Origin: Anticarsia gemmatalis
Lineage: Eukaryota; Arthropoda; Insecta; Lepidoptera; Erebidae
NCBI RefSeq assembly: GCF_050436995.1
Contig: NC_134756.1
Coordinates: forward strand, 5,394,001-5,458,000
DNA length: 64,000 bases
Direction: 5' to 3'
Shown: positions 37,450 to 50,319 of the stretch, piece after piece
Position numbering within the stretch: position 1 is the first letter of the stretch
Layout: every line of letters starts with the position of its first letter
Notes under the pieces: model-generated
Seen by the model: the letters and a program-made list of their open reading frames with translations, nothing else
The model's database searches: none
Told to the model about the DNA's origin: nothing
Made by a program: the position numbers and the translations under genes

Positions 37450-39994
37450 ATGTTCAAGACAGTAATTTCTTTTGGCATTTTTGCAGCATTCCTGACTTAC
37501 GCACAGGTAAGTTTGATCGATCACGTTATAATATCAATAGGTACTTATTTAATATCCATAGTGTTTCAAATAAATAAAAACTACCAGTTAGATGCTAACA
37601 AAATTCTATAAAACCAACTATAGAATACAATTATAGATCTCTTTGTAAAAAAAATGTGTTTACATAAAATACATATTACTCAATTAAGTCAATATCCTAA
37701 TTTTAAATTTTCCAGGCTATCAGCGATGAACAGCAAGCACAGATACAAGCCAAGTTCGTAGAATTTGGTTCAGAATGCATCAAAAACCACCCGGTGTCGT
37801 TTGAAGACCTGACATCTCTTAGGCAAAAAGTGTTCCCGGAGAGTGGCAATGCTGGCTGCTTTACAGCATGTATCTTTAACAAAATAGGACTGGTAAGTGC
37901 ATTTTATCTTATCATTTTCTTTATTGGTAAACAACCTATTTGATCATTAAAAAGAATTAAATCCGGTCCCGACTTTTAGGAACCATAATTTCATCTCCAT
38001 ACATTATGCACTTTTCTATTTAGTTAGCAACATCAAATTCACTTAATTAATTTGTTTACCTAAAGAATATAAGTAATAATACCACTTATTTCTAAATACG
38101 TATGTATTATTATTGGTTGGGTTGGATCGTGATTGTAATCTAGATAATCGATCAGACTTTGCTCTCTGACTCGGTGCGATCAAAGGATAATAATAGAATG
38201 TTTCAAGGCTGAGATTTAAATAGAAATACATAATAGGTTTGCGGGAGTTTCCATAGGTACTTGGACTTTGATTCGCGACTTTTTGCAAAATTAGGTAGTT
38301 TTATTACCGTAACCCACGTTGAGGAAAACCAGGGTAGATAATAATCACTTGTGTTTGTCGATTAGTTGTGTACAGACGTCAAACTTCACAAAAACTGCGC
38401 GGTACAATTTAACACACGGTAATTAACTTTTCTTTAATAGACTAAAACAGATGCTCGCTCTATATTTTGGCTTCAAACACGATTTTTTTTGTTTACCTCG
38501 ACCAATTCGACCAAATCGCCTAAAACTAACATTAAATCTAAAAACCTTGGTCCTGCTATTGTCCTCTTTAGCCACATTGTGCTGATCACACAATCAAACC
38601 ATGACCAATTGTCCAGTATAGAAATACACAGCACAGAGAAGCTCATGAATCATATCTCGCTAAACAAATCTTCATAGCAATCACTTGTCGGAAACAAGCC
38701 AATAGGAGCCATAATTTTCCGCTAATAGCATGCAGCTAGCACGTAGATACAATTTATTTGTTGATAGTTTAATCCTTATAAACATCGTAAACATGAGATT
38801 ATATATTATAGTTTTAGCACTTGATTCAGTAGTTGAAACTAAGTACATATATATCTAGGTAAGACATGAAATAGAATCTGCTAACGCCTTCAGATTAGGT
38901 AATTAGGTAAGTACGGTGTCGTAAAAAATGCATAAATTAAAATTTGTATTTATCAATACAGATAATACCTAACTGTATAAATTGTATCGTATAACGTATC
39001 GTAATCTAGAAAAGCAAACAGAAACACGGCATCTTGCACATATTAACTTTTGATTACCATTTTTTATTCTTACAGTTCGACGACAAAGGGACACTATCAC
39101 ATACAACAGCATTAGAAAGTGCTAAGAAAGTATTCGAAGATAAAGAAGAATTGAAAAGCATCGAAGAATTTTTGACTGCATGTGCTAAAGGTCAGATTAT
39201 ATATTATTGTTTTATTATTTGCCGTATGCGAAATATTGCTGTCTTTAACCCTGCTTTCGGAGTAAAGAATAATCAAAAACATAACGACAATACAAAAATA
39301 CTTTTCTAACTAAGTTCATATACATTCTTATTTTGCAGTGAACGAAGAAGCAGTTAGCGACGGAGAAAAGGGCTGTGAACGTGCAAAATTGGCGTACAAA
39401 TGTTATGTTGACAACTACGAAAAGGTATAATAAAAAAATATGTATCGAAACAATTATTATTATATGTAAATAATATGTTTAATATTGCTTCCTGATTAGG
39501 GTTCTTCTATCGTTAATTTTATTTATTAATAATAGGGACTACAATCTGCATAGTACGTATAGTCAGCTTTAGAAGTCGCCGAATATTAGGACATTAGCAT
39601 TTGCTGCAAATTTTGGCGTAGTGGTTAAGGTCGCCACGCCACTACCATTACGCGTCGGGAGGTTCGATTCCCACACTGAACAAATATTTGTGCGATCCAC
39701 AAATAGTTGTTTCGGGTCTGGTTGTACTTTATATCCGTTGTTTGTATGTTTGTAAAAGTCTCCGCGACACAAGAGCAATTCTTAGTGCGGGAGTTGTCTT
39801 AACACAATAGAAATAGAAGCACCATTTAGTATTTAATTAGCCAACACCGTTTGTGGTGGTATAAATTACATGCAAAATATTTATGATATGAAAGATAATA
39901 TCTGTTTAGCGGAGCTCTTAGTAGCTGACTGCACCTATTACGTTTGTATAATTTGACCTCTCATTTACAGTTCAACTTCGACCTCAACTTTTAA
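37450..39994 (+). CDS. odorant-binding protein G (classic, six Cys)
   Basis: Plus-strand exons: 37450-37506, 37716-37892, 39076-39190, 39339-39424, 39971-39994; 459 nt, 152 residues. The signal peptide is MFKTVISFGIFAAFLTYAQ; mature start AISDEQQAQI. Cysteine spacing is 26-3-42-14-8, identical to OBP-C. The exon 4 block is VNEEAVSDGEKGCERAK. The last exon encodes FNFDLNF and TAA. Intron 2 is long (about 1.2 kb) and intron 4 contains a SINE. Convergent with OBP-H. The shared tail type and spacing suggest C and G are paralogues placed on the opposite strand from the rest of the array. Confidence 0.93.
39612..39803 (+). repeat. tRNA-derived SINE in OBP-G intron 4
   Basis: Has a pol III A-box-like GGCGTAGTGGTTAAGG and B-box GGTTCGATTCC, then a body with CACAAATAGTTGTTTCGGGT and GAGTTGTCTTAAC. 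The same family occurs inverted at 45924-46114. It is a transposed SINE and not a functional tRNA gene, because the acceptor and anticodon arms do not pair properly. Confidence 0.7.
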
Positions 39995-40677
39995 AGATCT
40001 TTTGAAAAAACAACGATTAATCAACGACCTCGGCACAGCGCATCCTGGTGATTAGATTTTAAAACTTTAGTAATTAAGCGGATTGTGGACTTAGTTAAGA
40101 TTTAATATAAATATTTTATGCTATTTGTTCATTTTATTTATCTACCTTTGATTTTCAAAGAACACGGAGACAGTCTTAATTTTTGAAAAATTCTCACTCG
40201 TTTAATATATTACTAAATATAAAAAAAACGTTATACCTACTCACCATACCAATAAGTTCAACTAGCGAACATAAATGTTACCTTATTCTGCATTATACAT
40301 TAAAGAATTATATAATTATGATATAATCATTCTTACATTTTGTATTCATAGGCATTGATGTGCCTTTTTGTAGGAGCGCGTGAACCCATCGTGATTAAAA
40401 GTAAGTATTGGTTCTATTCAAAAATATTATTTCGATTTATTTTGATATTGGTTTTTATAACAATTCCTTCCCGTAAAGGCGCTATCCCAAATCTCTAATT
40501 TAGGTAAATGAAACACTCATTTAGTACCTAGTAATTTTTATTATCAAAAATAATTTAGAGAAGTCCGCTATCCAAAATATTTACAACAAACAAAAGGTGC
40601 AAGTACAACTAGTTGAACTACTTATTACTTTATTAGTCTAGTTAGTTTTTGTTCATTACGTCGCCTGTTTTAACTCT
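39995..40677. other. convergent 3' region between OBP-G and OBP-H
   Basis: 3' untranslated regions of the two convergent genes. Nothing else was recognised. Confidence 0.45.
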
Positions 40678-43600
40678 TCAGAAGTCGAAGTCAAACCCAT
40701 ACTGTAAAAACAAAGATTAGATTAGAAATTGTCGTTTAAAGATTTCTCTTCTTTCTAAATAACAAGTAAATTACGAGCCGTAGAATAATAGCTCTAGCTT
40801 TTCTAGACAACATATTATTTTGTATCGTTACTTGAAAGTAATCATAGTCAGTGGGCTTATCACGTAACTCAGTTGACAGTTAGTATACGTCAAATCTATG
40901 GTCACTATTTAGTACATTGCTGCTTTGACGTAACGTATTAATCACTACAACCTTAGGGAGAAAACAATGGACAGAATAGTGGCTTTCAAATGGTTGTCAA
41001 CTGAGATACGTGATAGCCCCCCTGCGGGCTTATCACGTATCTCAGTTGACAGCTAGTGTACGTCAAATTGATGGTAATTATTCAGTACATTGCTGCTTTG
41101 ACGTAACGTGCTAACCACAGTATTCTAAGGGAGAAAACAATGTACAGGGTAGTGTCTTTCAAATATTTGACAACTGAGATACGTGATAGCCCCCCTGATC
41201 ATTATATGGGACATGAAATTTAAACAAATTCACGTAGAGATTGGCTCCTCAAGAGATGAGTCGTATTAAATCTCAATACTTACTTTAGGAGCATTATCCA
41301 TCAAACAAGTGAAAGCAAGCTTCGCTCTATCGCAGCCCATATTTCCATCACTGGTTTTTTGTTGATTCACTGAAAACAGGAGGATAGTACATTTGTTAAT
41401 CAATGAGTTATGTGCTTTTTATAAGAATTCTGTCATAGTCTGTGTATTTTGACAGATTTTAGCAGTTTTTATAAAATAATCATTTGATTCTATTCATGGA
41501 ATAGTTTATCCTATGGGATACAATAGAATAATCTATCTGTAGAGATATCATAGAATAGATGAAGATGAAGATATTATTACCAGCTGAACAAAGTTTCATA
41601 ATCTCGTCTACATTCTTCAGGCTTTCTTCATTTCCTTTAAACACTTGTTCTGCATTCTTCCTAGTTGTTTCTGGAGATAACATTCCCATATTGTCCATCT
41701 GTAACAGTACAGCAAATAACTTTAGACTTATTTAACATTACTTAAGACATCAGTAATGATAAAATCCAAAACAAAATCTGGGGGCACGGAAGTGCCCCCG
41801 CAAGTCGAGCAAAAAAAAAGCGGCACGGCCGTAACATCCTTTTCTCGAAGCAATTCGGGCTATTTTTGACACCCCTATAATTTCGTTGTGGATAAAACAA
41901 GAAGCCTGGATTTTCAGCAACTAATTAGTCATTGTATAAACACGGTATATTTAAAATTTCAGTCAATTTGAACCAGTGGTTTAAGAATGACAACTTGTTA
42001 AAATTTTGAATTTTGTCACTCACTGATTCACTGACTCACTGACTCACCGATCATCAAAAGTCTAAGGTACTTCTAGCAGACTTAGAAGCTTAAAATTTAG
42101 AATACAAATAGGGTTTAGTGTCTTAATCATGGGAAAAATGTAATATTTTCTAATTTCGGTCCAGTTTTCTAAATACACCAACTGCAACCATAACTTTGTA
42201 ATCCCATATAAATGTATAAGATTACAAGGTTACATTTGCAGTTAATGAATTATTACTGTAGAAAATAAAATAAATAGGTGTAAATAGGTACCTACTATAT
42301 GAGGCATAACGGGAGGGGGTATAGGGTGTGTAAGGGTGTTTAGCCCATGAAACTGAACAACATTCCCATAGAAAAATATGTTGAATTATGAAAAAAAAAA
42401 CGTCTTTCCATACAAATTGGACTTATGTTCGCTCTACAAAAAGAAGTGAGATGCCATCAAAAACATTCTGTAAAAACCTCAAGTCTCGCCGTAAAAAGTT
42501 GTGAGATCTATATAATACCAAGTCGATTAATCTATTTAGTCTCTACTTAAAGGACCTTCTGTCTTAAGTTATTCCGTATGTTATTATCATGCCAATTAAA
42601 AAAAATACCTTTAAAACAAATAGATCGACTTGGTCATCGCAAGAAAACACAAATTCGCCATTAACATTTCAGGAGCATTAACTTCTCGTCGTGCTGATTA
42701 GTGTGATACATACTAATAATTAAATCATGCGATGGCCAGGTCGGTCTATTTGTTTTAAAGGTATTTTTTTTTTATTGGCATGATAATAACATACGTAATA
42801 ACTTAAGACAGAAGGTCCTTTAAGTAGAGACTAAATAGATTAATCGACTTGGTATTATATAGATCTCACAACTTTTTACGGCGAGACTTGAGGTTTTTAC
42901 AGAATGTTTTTGATGGCATTTAGGTTTACGGGCCAAGTTTGCTGTACGAGTATAAATATACTACTACTACTACTAAAAATAGACTTTTCCATATCAATGT
43001 AGGTACCTAAAGTATGATACCAAGAAATCCTTCAGGTAGGTAATCAACCGTATAATTATAATTGATTAACAACGATTTGGATGTTAAGTAGTGAATTAGA
43101 GTGGTGATTAGTAAGATTGATGATTTCACTGCAATTTTTGTTTAACAGACGATTATGATGAAGTTTATCAAGTAAAATGCGGCTATCCAGTTAGATATTA
43201 AATAATTATCACTTGCTGTTCTTTCTGGTAACATTTCTTAAAGAGATTCAGGATCCCAAAAACAAACCCTAAGGTTTGATAATTTGATCGCTATAAAAGT
43301 GGAAATTATACTTACAACTCCAGTTTTCTTGAACATACAAGCAGCGAAACATTTCGAGTTCTTTGTATCAGAAATCATCTTGTTCTTAAATGCTTTGATT
43401 TCAGTCAACGTCAGAGGATAATCTTTAACGCATTGTAGTCCCACTACTACCAGCTTGCTCATGACTGCTCCTTTCTCTACTTCTGACATAGCCTGTATAT
43501 AAAAAAGGACATTAATATAGCTACACCCAATAAAAAACATTTACAATATTTCGTAACAATATCGTATTTTTTTATATATTTTCAGAATCAGCGTTATTTC

Positions 43601-43687
43601 AAAATTAGTATATTATTTACTTACCTTCGCTTGTTTAGCTAAGAAACCAATGAGCAGAACAAATCCAAGAGTAGTAATAGAATTCAT
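40678..43687 (-). CDS. odorant-binding protein H (classic, six Cys)
   Basis: Minus-strand exons: 43625-43687, 43316-43492, 41581-41698, 41284-41369, 40678-40701; 468 nt, 155 residues. The signal peptide is MNSITTLGFVLLIGFLAKQAK; mature start AMSEVEKGAV. Cysteine spacing is 26-3-43-14-8. Exon 4 is VNQQKTSDGNMGCDRAK and the last exon encodes YGFDFDF and TGA. The 118-nt exon 3 groups it with OBP-A and OBP-B. Its introns are loaded with repeats: a tandem TIR element in intron 4 and a foldback element in intron 2. Confidence 0.92.
40849..41197. mobile_element. two TIR elements in direct tandem, about 175 bp each
   Basis: Two copies (40849-41024 and 41022-41197, period 173 bp) each run from CAGTGGGCTTATCACGTA/CTGCGGGCTTATCACGTA to TACGTGATAGCCCCCCTG. 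Within each copy the ends are inverted repeats (TATCACGTATCTCAGTTGACA type). The copies differ at roughly one base in seven. Located in intron 4 of OBP-H. Non-coding; the TIR family is not assigned. Confidence 0.75.
41775..42240. repeat. interspersed repeat with GGGGGCAC...GTGCCCCC hairpin
   Basis: Begins with a short perfect hairpin (GGGGGCACGGAAGTGCCCCC), followed by an A-rich run and a GCGGCACGGCC box, then tandem CACTGACT units near 42025-42045. The composition is unlike the surrounding intron of OBP-H. Limits and family are uncertain. Confidence 0.4.
42451..42919. mobile_element. foldback element with about 190-bp inverted arms
   Basis: The left arm 42451-42640 and right arm 42729-42919 are near-perfect inverted repeats, starting ATGCCATCAAAAACATTCTG and ending CAGAATGTTTTTGATGGCAT, with an 88-bp centre. 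No coding capacity. It lies in intron 2 of OBP-H. Confidence 0.8.
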
Positions 43688-44606
43688 TTTCGTTTCTGAA
43701 GCACGAGGCTTTGCTACCGGAACAATAAGGGCAGTACTCGATACTCGATCAATACACAAACGCTATTGATCCACTTAATGTGTTTTTTCATGTATTTATA
43801 CCAAATAGTTTCAGAACTAACGATGAAACAGCTAAATACGTATGTATCGTGGATATCGACAAGCCCTAACCTTCGATTACTGCGCCGGAAATTCGCTATA
43901 AAGTGACAATAAACCCCAAAACTAAGTAACATACAGTTCGTAACCAAAACGAATTAAGTTTTTAATGGTTTTAAACTACTACAAGGATAACTCTCACTAT
44001 ACAAAGGCGACCCAGTGATATCGATTTTACCACATCGTTGTCAATCTTTGGATCTATGATATTCGTCGTTGTGCATAGTATACTCGTGCCTCAGAGATCG
44101 TTTTTTTTTGGTGCAATAGTCGCTCAAAAACAAATAAGGCCTTTTGGGTATAAATTCAGATGCTTTGTAATTAAAGTAATATACAAACAGTAAAACGCAA
44201 CTACTGCTTTATTTAAGCCTATCAATTGATTGTCAAGATATACGAGAACTTGTTGACCACCTTAAACTTGTGGCAGTGACTGTACTTTTCCACTCAATTT
44301 ATGTCATCGATTAAGTCTTTATAACAACAAAAGATAAGCAATTAACACATGTAATAAAGTTACTAAAAATATATTCCTTTTCCTAAAATACATCATGATG
44401 TCGTTTAATTAAGAATTGATGTTGATGAATTATAAGCAAGTATTTATGGTGTCATATTGTTAAATTTTCTTTAAAATAATGCAGAATTACGCTATTATTA
44501 TAGAAAAATTTAAAGGGTAATCAATTAATAGAACTACATATATCGGGTAGGTAACACAATATATTTCACTGATTAATTATATATTTCAAATTAATTTTCC
44601 TTATAT
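43688..44606. other. intergenic region between OBP-H and OBP-I
   Basis: OBP-H promoter side and OBP-I 3' side. AT-rich, with no supported exon or repeat. Confidence 0.45.
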
Positions 44607-46374
44607 TCATATGGTTTGGCCCTCGGCAGTGCCCGACTCCTCACTAGAAATTAAAATAGGACAATAAATAATCCATCATTAGTAAAAGACAATTAAATAC
44701 GCAGTGATTGTAAAATTACTTTGAAATTATAAACGGTAGTAACTTGACTACGTATTACTTTCATTGATAAAAATGATTATTATAACCATTAATTGTACCT
44801 ATTTCACTATACTTACTTCCTTAAAATTCTTCAAACATTCGTAGATGATGTCCACGCGTTTGTTTTCGGCATCTTTGTCGTCCTTCAGCTCCTCCTCCTT
44901 ACCTGTAAAATTATTTTCACAACTTAAAGCAACTGATACAATATTTCGAAAGAACATTCGCGTGGTGGGCGAATTCCTACTACTCTATAGACAATTTTTA
45001 TATGAAAATCTTATCAGCACTCCAAGCTTTTCACATGAATTAGGTATTATCTTTAATTACTTTTATATGACAATCGCCCGCTAGTCGATAAGGACAAGAT
45101 GTAGAAAACCGCGCTACATAAACTTTCTTGAAACAATAGCCTGTGATTCGACTTTAAGTTTGTGTAGTTGTTTCACAAATAATACGTGAGATACACTGGT
45201 TTAATTTTGTTATAAACTCAGACTAGTAATTCTAAAACTACTTTTAATTCTAGCTTACCTTTAAAGCACTCGTCTAAGGCACCTTGAAGTTTGTTGGCTT
45301 CGTCTTCATTGTCTGTGTACAATATCACTTGCTGTTTCACTGCTTCTCTGTCGTACTCGCCTTTCTCGTTCAACTGAAAAGTATATGCAATGCTATATTA
45401 AAAACAAAGTTATTAAATATTATTAAATTAACATTTTACCGTTTCCTCTGTTACTTATTTTAAATGGACATTGTTCAACATTGCTAGCGAGCTTTTTGCT
45501 ACTTTTAGACGGTTTTTACTTGCGTTAATTATTGCAACGAAGATTTGCTAAAGGATAAAGTTCCTTCTATAACAAGTAGTTTAATGGTAGTGATATTTAG
45601 CAAAATAAATGTGTCATAAGTACGCAAAAATCTTATAGATTGTTGACACGTGCACAAGCTTGACTTTGCATAAAACTATTGATACATTACCAGTCCGATT
45701 TTCTTCAAAAAACATTTCTTGAAATTGATGTCCATATCTTTGTGGTTCTCTTTCTTAAGGTCTTCTTCTGTGAGACCACATTCTTCTATGCAATCCATTA
45801 CAATAGGTTTCAGTGCCTCTATTATAGCTGCCTCTTCTTCTTCAGACAGGCACTGTAAAAATTCACAATGCAGTTAGTTTTTCAATTTCACATAGTAAAT
45901 ACGATAATAGTTTTTTCTTTTTATTTAAGACAACTCCCGCACATGGATCACTCTTGTGTCGCGGGGACTTTTACAAACATACAAACAACGGACACAAAGT
46001 ACAACCAGGCTCGAAAAAAATATTTGTTCACGTGTGAGGATCGAAACCACGACCTCCCGGCGTTACCTCCGTAATGTAGCAGCGTGGTAACCTGAACCAC
46101 TGCGCCACGGAGGCAGTCATTGTATTTTAATCTATCCAATAGTAGAAAAAGTTACTAAGTTATTGAAACATTTTTTACGAAAAAAAATACGCTAAACTAA
46201 GGCTCGTTGAAGAGTTCAATATTATACATGTCTATGGAACAAATTCAGGCGCAAAACAGCTTTAACAATAAGCAGTAAATTTGTATACTATTGCAATGTT
46301 TTACTCACGTTTACACTCCACACACTCAATCCAACCACAATCAGGTTCAGGAACACAAAACTGGGCTTGAACAT
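44607..46374 (-). CDS. odorant-binding protein I, Minus-C type
   Basis: Minus-strand exons: 46309-46374, 45691-45852, 45259-45373, 44817-44902, 44607-44639; 462 nt, 153 residues. The signal peptide is MFKPSFVFLNLIVVGLSVWS; mature start CLSEEEEAAI. Exon 2 is 12 nt shorter than in its neighbours and reads INFKKCFLKKIGL where others have DPCFLSCFLKK: the C2 position is Asn while C3 is kept. Exon 4 (GKEEELKDDKDAEN) has no Cys at the C5 position. Loss of exactly C2 and C5, which normally bond, defines a Minus-C OBP. Two extra Cys occur at mature positions 1 and 25. The last exon is the least certain: an alternative AG two codons upstream would give an immediate stop. Confidence 0.85.
45924..46114 (-). 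repeat. tRNA-derived SINE in OBP-I intron 1
   Basis: On the minus strand: A-box GTGGCGCAGTGGTTCAGG, B-box GTTTCGATCC, then a body ending GGGAGTTGTCTTAA. Same family as 39612-39803. Confidence 0.7.
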
Positions 46375-47743
46375 GATGATATTCAATAAGTTTCAATTTC
46401 ACTAGCTTCACCAGTTGTACGTTTTATATGTTTTAGTTGTAAAGTAAGATCATTACATTTATATGTCGTTAGGTGATTTGATGTCGAGATAATTAGCCTA
46501 TAATGTCAGCGTTTTTCACACCAATAGCAAAACTAAACGGTGTAAGTGTGTCAAGTTCGAGTCTGAGTACTGTAAATTGATATTGTATATTATAATGTAC
46601 TGTTTCTTATGGCCTTCTACTGCAATATTATTTTAGATAAACGCTAGTCTTAAGTTAAAAAAAATTGTTGGAAGATGTACAATAACATCTTATTTTAGGA
46701 TTCTCCCTTAAAATAGGTCAATAATGCAATCCTAAAACAATAGTGTAATTTACTTGTATTTCAGACCTCTACTTTCTCTATTACAAGCTCTTAATGTTGC
46801 ACACATTTCGGACCTATTTTCCGCTTATTAGTTTAGCATAATTGACTCATAACAAAAGAGTACCTACACAAATAAGCGCCACGTTACATAAACCGTTTGT
46901 AACAGTGGTGGTCCCTCAAAAAGGTTTTCACATATTTAGCAATAGGGATCCCTGTTTTGCGCAACAAAATATCTACGATAATACCGTGTGTACACAATGC
47001 ATTGCGATCATTTGCCACTTCCTTTCCCCATTATATTCAGCACACAATAGAACGCCAGCAGGCTTATTATTAATTTATAACAACATGCAATTTGATGGTC
47101 CTTTACATTGAAATACTAAGTTTGGCCCTTAAATCTTCGGGAAACTACGTAAGATGTTATAGCTGAATTAAATTGAATAATTAATTACTTCTCCAACACC
47201 TGCTTTACAGGCTTAAGGCAATGCGAGTGTAGGTAATGGATAGCTCGACTTTCATTGAAGAGGTTTTCCCGGAAAATAACATCCGTGTAGATGCGTCAGA
47301 AAAAGTGGGATAGAAGTACATCCACAAGCCATCTTTAGCATAGATGGTATTAAGCTTTATACCTAACCTAAACAACACCTTACCCACGACTTGAAACGGA
47401 TCTCAGACTAACATTGAAAAAAGTGTCATCTTCCTAAAGGCATAATAGAGATTCCTAACATACAGAAGGAGTGCAAAACTACAATGACAAAAACGCTTTT
47501 TTTGTAGCCTATAGGGAAATCCCCTGCCATCTTATTTTTATGTCGCGTCATGATATGACGTGTGATGTAAACAGTCCAATGTTCATATTACAACAGATAT
47601 AATTTCTACTTCTTTTAATAAACAGTTACGCCACTTTGGTGTTTGAATTATATTGCAGTTTCTCCCTTCTCCCTTTCCCCTTCTCAGTTTTGAGTTAAAT
47701 TAAAATTATTGACTAATTAAATTTAAATAATTGTTTCATCAAA
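46375..47743. other. intergenic region upstream of OBP-I
   Basis: Contains the OBP-I promoter side. The open frames at 46842-47111 and 47205-47387 are not recognisable proteins. Nothing further can be supported. Confidence 0.4.
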
Positions 47744-47930
47744 TCTTTATATATATAATTCTTCTGTAAGTCTGTATGTCACTGAACTTCTTTTAAACGA
47801 CTGGACCGATTTTGATGAATTTTTTTGTGTGGGTTCAAGGGGATCTGAGAATGGTTTAGATTATTATAAAAAGTTTAAAATTTTCAAATTAAAGACGTGT
47901 AGATAGGACAACGTCTGTCGGGTCCGCTAG
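47744..47930 (+). mobile_element. short Helitron-like element
   Basis: Starts A|TCTTTATATATATAATTC, contains GACTGGACCGATTTTGATGAA, and ends with GACAACGTCTGTCGGGTCCGCTAG|T. The A/T flanks and CTAG end follow the Helitron pattern seen at 21109-21382, but this is a different subfamily. Confidence 0.55.
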
Positions 47931-48512
47931 TCCAATATATTTTTTTTTCCAGATAACAAATGATGTCGGACAAATATTTCCGCTATAATATCAATCAATT
48001 GTGGTATTGGGATAGCTCCTGAATCATTTTTATGTCGACACATAAATCCCATCCTAAAGGGTCGATATAGAATAAAGCTTAATAAAAAAAGACATTTCAT
48101 CTAAAATCACGTAAATTTTCGAAAAGAATCTGCAGTGTTTTCATAGCATTGAAACCTATTGAGTGCACATCAAATGATATGTTGTAAGAGCGGCAATTAG
48201 GTCTGTACACGCGGTGTCAAAACGTGACTGGTTTTGTTTTTCACACATTGCGTGCAATGAATCCCGTGTTGTTTGATTTTCAGCTACTACTGACCATTGA
48301 GGCGACACATTTTGTATGAAAACTGATCAGCACTCATGCACAGTCGCCCAGCGAACCACCATCATAATATTTTCCAGTAATTTTAAATGTCAAACTCCTT
48401 AGTTAGTCAAAAGAAATAAATTATCATAATATTCATTCATTTATTGCGTCAGAAAAAAAACTGTTACTTAACATTTGTTTTGAAGGAGCTTTTTTGTATA
48501 TGAGAGTCTTGC
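47931..48512. other. intergenic region, 3' side of OBP-J
   Basis: No gene or clear repeat was seen. AT-rich. Confidence 0.4.
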
Positions 48513-50192
48513 TTACAGCACCTGAAACAGAATTTAAGAGTAAATCATTACATTGTTTCAATTTGGACATACAGCGTTCAGCACTTAATAACGAATATGT
48601 TAATGTTGTGAAAATACTTACATCATTATTAAATTCCATGAAACATTCCATGAGTAACTTGGCTCGTTCACATCCCTTTTCACCGTCAGAAACTTCCGCC
48701 TCGTTTACTATACAAAATTTAAGAAATGTAATAAATAAAAATACACAATAGGCCTCCTAATGTATACTTTCTTTTCCTATACTGAAAAGTATATGTACAT
48801 TGTACCTACCTATTAAGTAGAGACGAGAACCTAGTTTTTAACGTTTATTCAACATATTGGTCGCCGTAGTTTGAAAAAGGTTGAATTTATTTGTAAGTCG
48901 TGTCCAGGTGTGGGCACTATATACAATATAGGGATACACACTGAAACACTATGTATTCTTTCTCTCTCACTGATGGGACAGCTATAGACAGGAACGGTCA
49001 ACCGCTGACGTGAGCGTGCCCTTCGGAGCAAGTAGACCTAGGACTTTAAATTCTTATCTCCGAACAATCTCTCTCTCGAACAATTTGTTGACAGAAAAAC
49101 TAAGAATTACTTTTTGTCCCTAATCGAAATTTTTGTTCGAGACTTCTGCATGGCAGTTGCAGATACTACATGATGACGTAACGAGGTCATTACATTATAC
49201 CGTCCTCACTGACGACAATACAATCACTCCCGTGGGTGTGTGGGGGCGTGCCAAGCTAAACGCAAGGAACTTCTACTTCCTTTTTCTGAGCGGATCATCA
49301 TATAATATTATAACGTTGGTAAATAACAGTCACTAACCTCTCTCGCACTCGTGTCGAAGTTTGTTCAGCTTCTCCAAGTCTTCAGGTTTCTCGATATGCG
49401 GCTCGGTGAGTTCTAAAACTTTTTCAGAATCAAACATGCCTTTGCTGTCCATCTAAAAATTATGAAGTAAAAACATATTAGAAACGAAGAAATCGCTACC
49501 AAAACTTTGTTTATTGATAAAATGCTATTGATAAGAATTCCGTGAATATACAAATAAAATAGGATTTAGCTTCACCTTGATCCATTTTCAAAAAATGGCG
49601 TTAGAAACAAATTGGTGTAAATAAAACATCCCTATTTTCTTAACATAAGCATCTTCTTATGTATAGAGATAAGAACAGGGACATAGTACTGGGGATGTTT
49701 TGTGAATGTATATTTTTTTATTTGACTCACCATTTCAGTTTTCTTCAAGAAGCAGCTTAAAAAGCAAGGATCTAAATCAGCCTCTGAGCCGTCCTTGTCT
49801 ATCATTGCCAGAAGTTCCTCTTTAGATAGGCCTAGCTCTTCGATACACTCCAGCACAAACGGGTGGACCTCATCCTTTAGCGAGTCTTTTTCATCTTGAG
49901 ACATGGCCTAGAGAAATGAAATGTTGCATAAATATAGGTACGACAGTTTTACATGTAGGTAGAAATATCACATTTCAAAGGCCAGTTTTAGGGTTTACAG
50001 ATAAGTGCCTGTTAGCGTAGCTGATAGATAGACAGCAAATGTATGAAAATAGCTAACAAAATTCCGTATAGCTTTGATACTTATTCAGAAACGGTCTTAA
50101 AACTTCTTAACACTGGTACTCACCGCATACACATTGACACGACCAAAATAAGTCAACACAGCGGTCCAGAACAAAAAATTTAAACCAAACAT
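48513..50192 (-). CDS. odorant-binding protein J (classic, six Cys)
   Basis: Minus-strand exons: 50124-50192, 49731-49907, 49338-49452, 48622-48707, 48513-48521; 456 nt, 151 residues. The signal peptide is MFGLNFLFWTAVLTYFGRVNVYA; mature start AMSQDEKDSL. Cysteine spacing is 26-3-42-14-8. Exon 4 is VNEAEVSDGEKGCERAK. The 9-nt last exon (Val-Leu-stop) was chosen on a good AG and phase but is short enough to be uncertain. The MFG(L/V) start, the 69-nt exon 1 and the shared promoter block group J with L and M; K starts MLGL with the same 69-nt exon. Confidence 0.88.
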
Positions 50193-50319
50193 TTTTAAAA
50201 TATTAAATATGTTTTACTATTTTATTTTATGTTCGTTCTTCGGTTTTCAGTATTGGTATGGCTTCAAAAGCATACCGCTACATTTATATAAAATTCACGT
50301 TAATTTGCTATGAACGTCC

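Noticed and set aside
39612..39690. Possible tRNA gene
   Set aside because: A and B boxes are present but the cloverleaf is not, and a second copy with the same non-tRNA body shows it is a SINE.
47205..47387. 60-residue minus-strand ORF
   Set aside because: Unrecognised, no splice context, likely chance.
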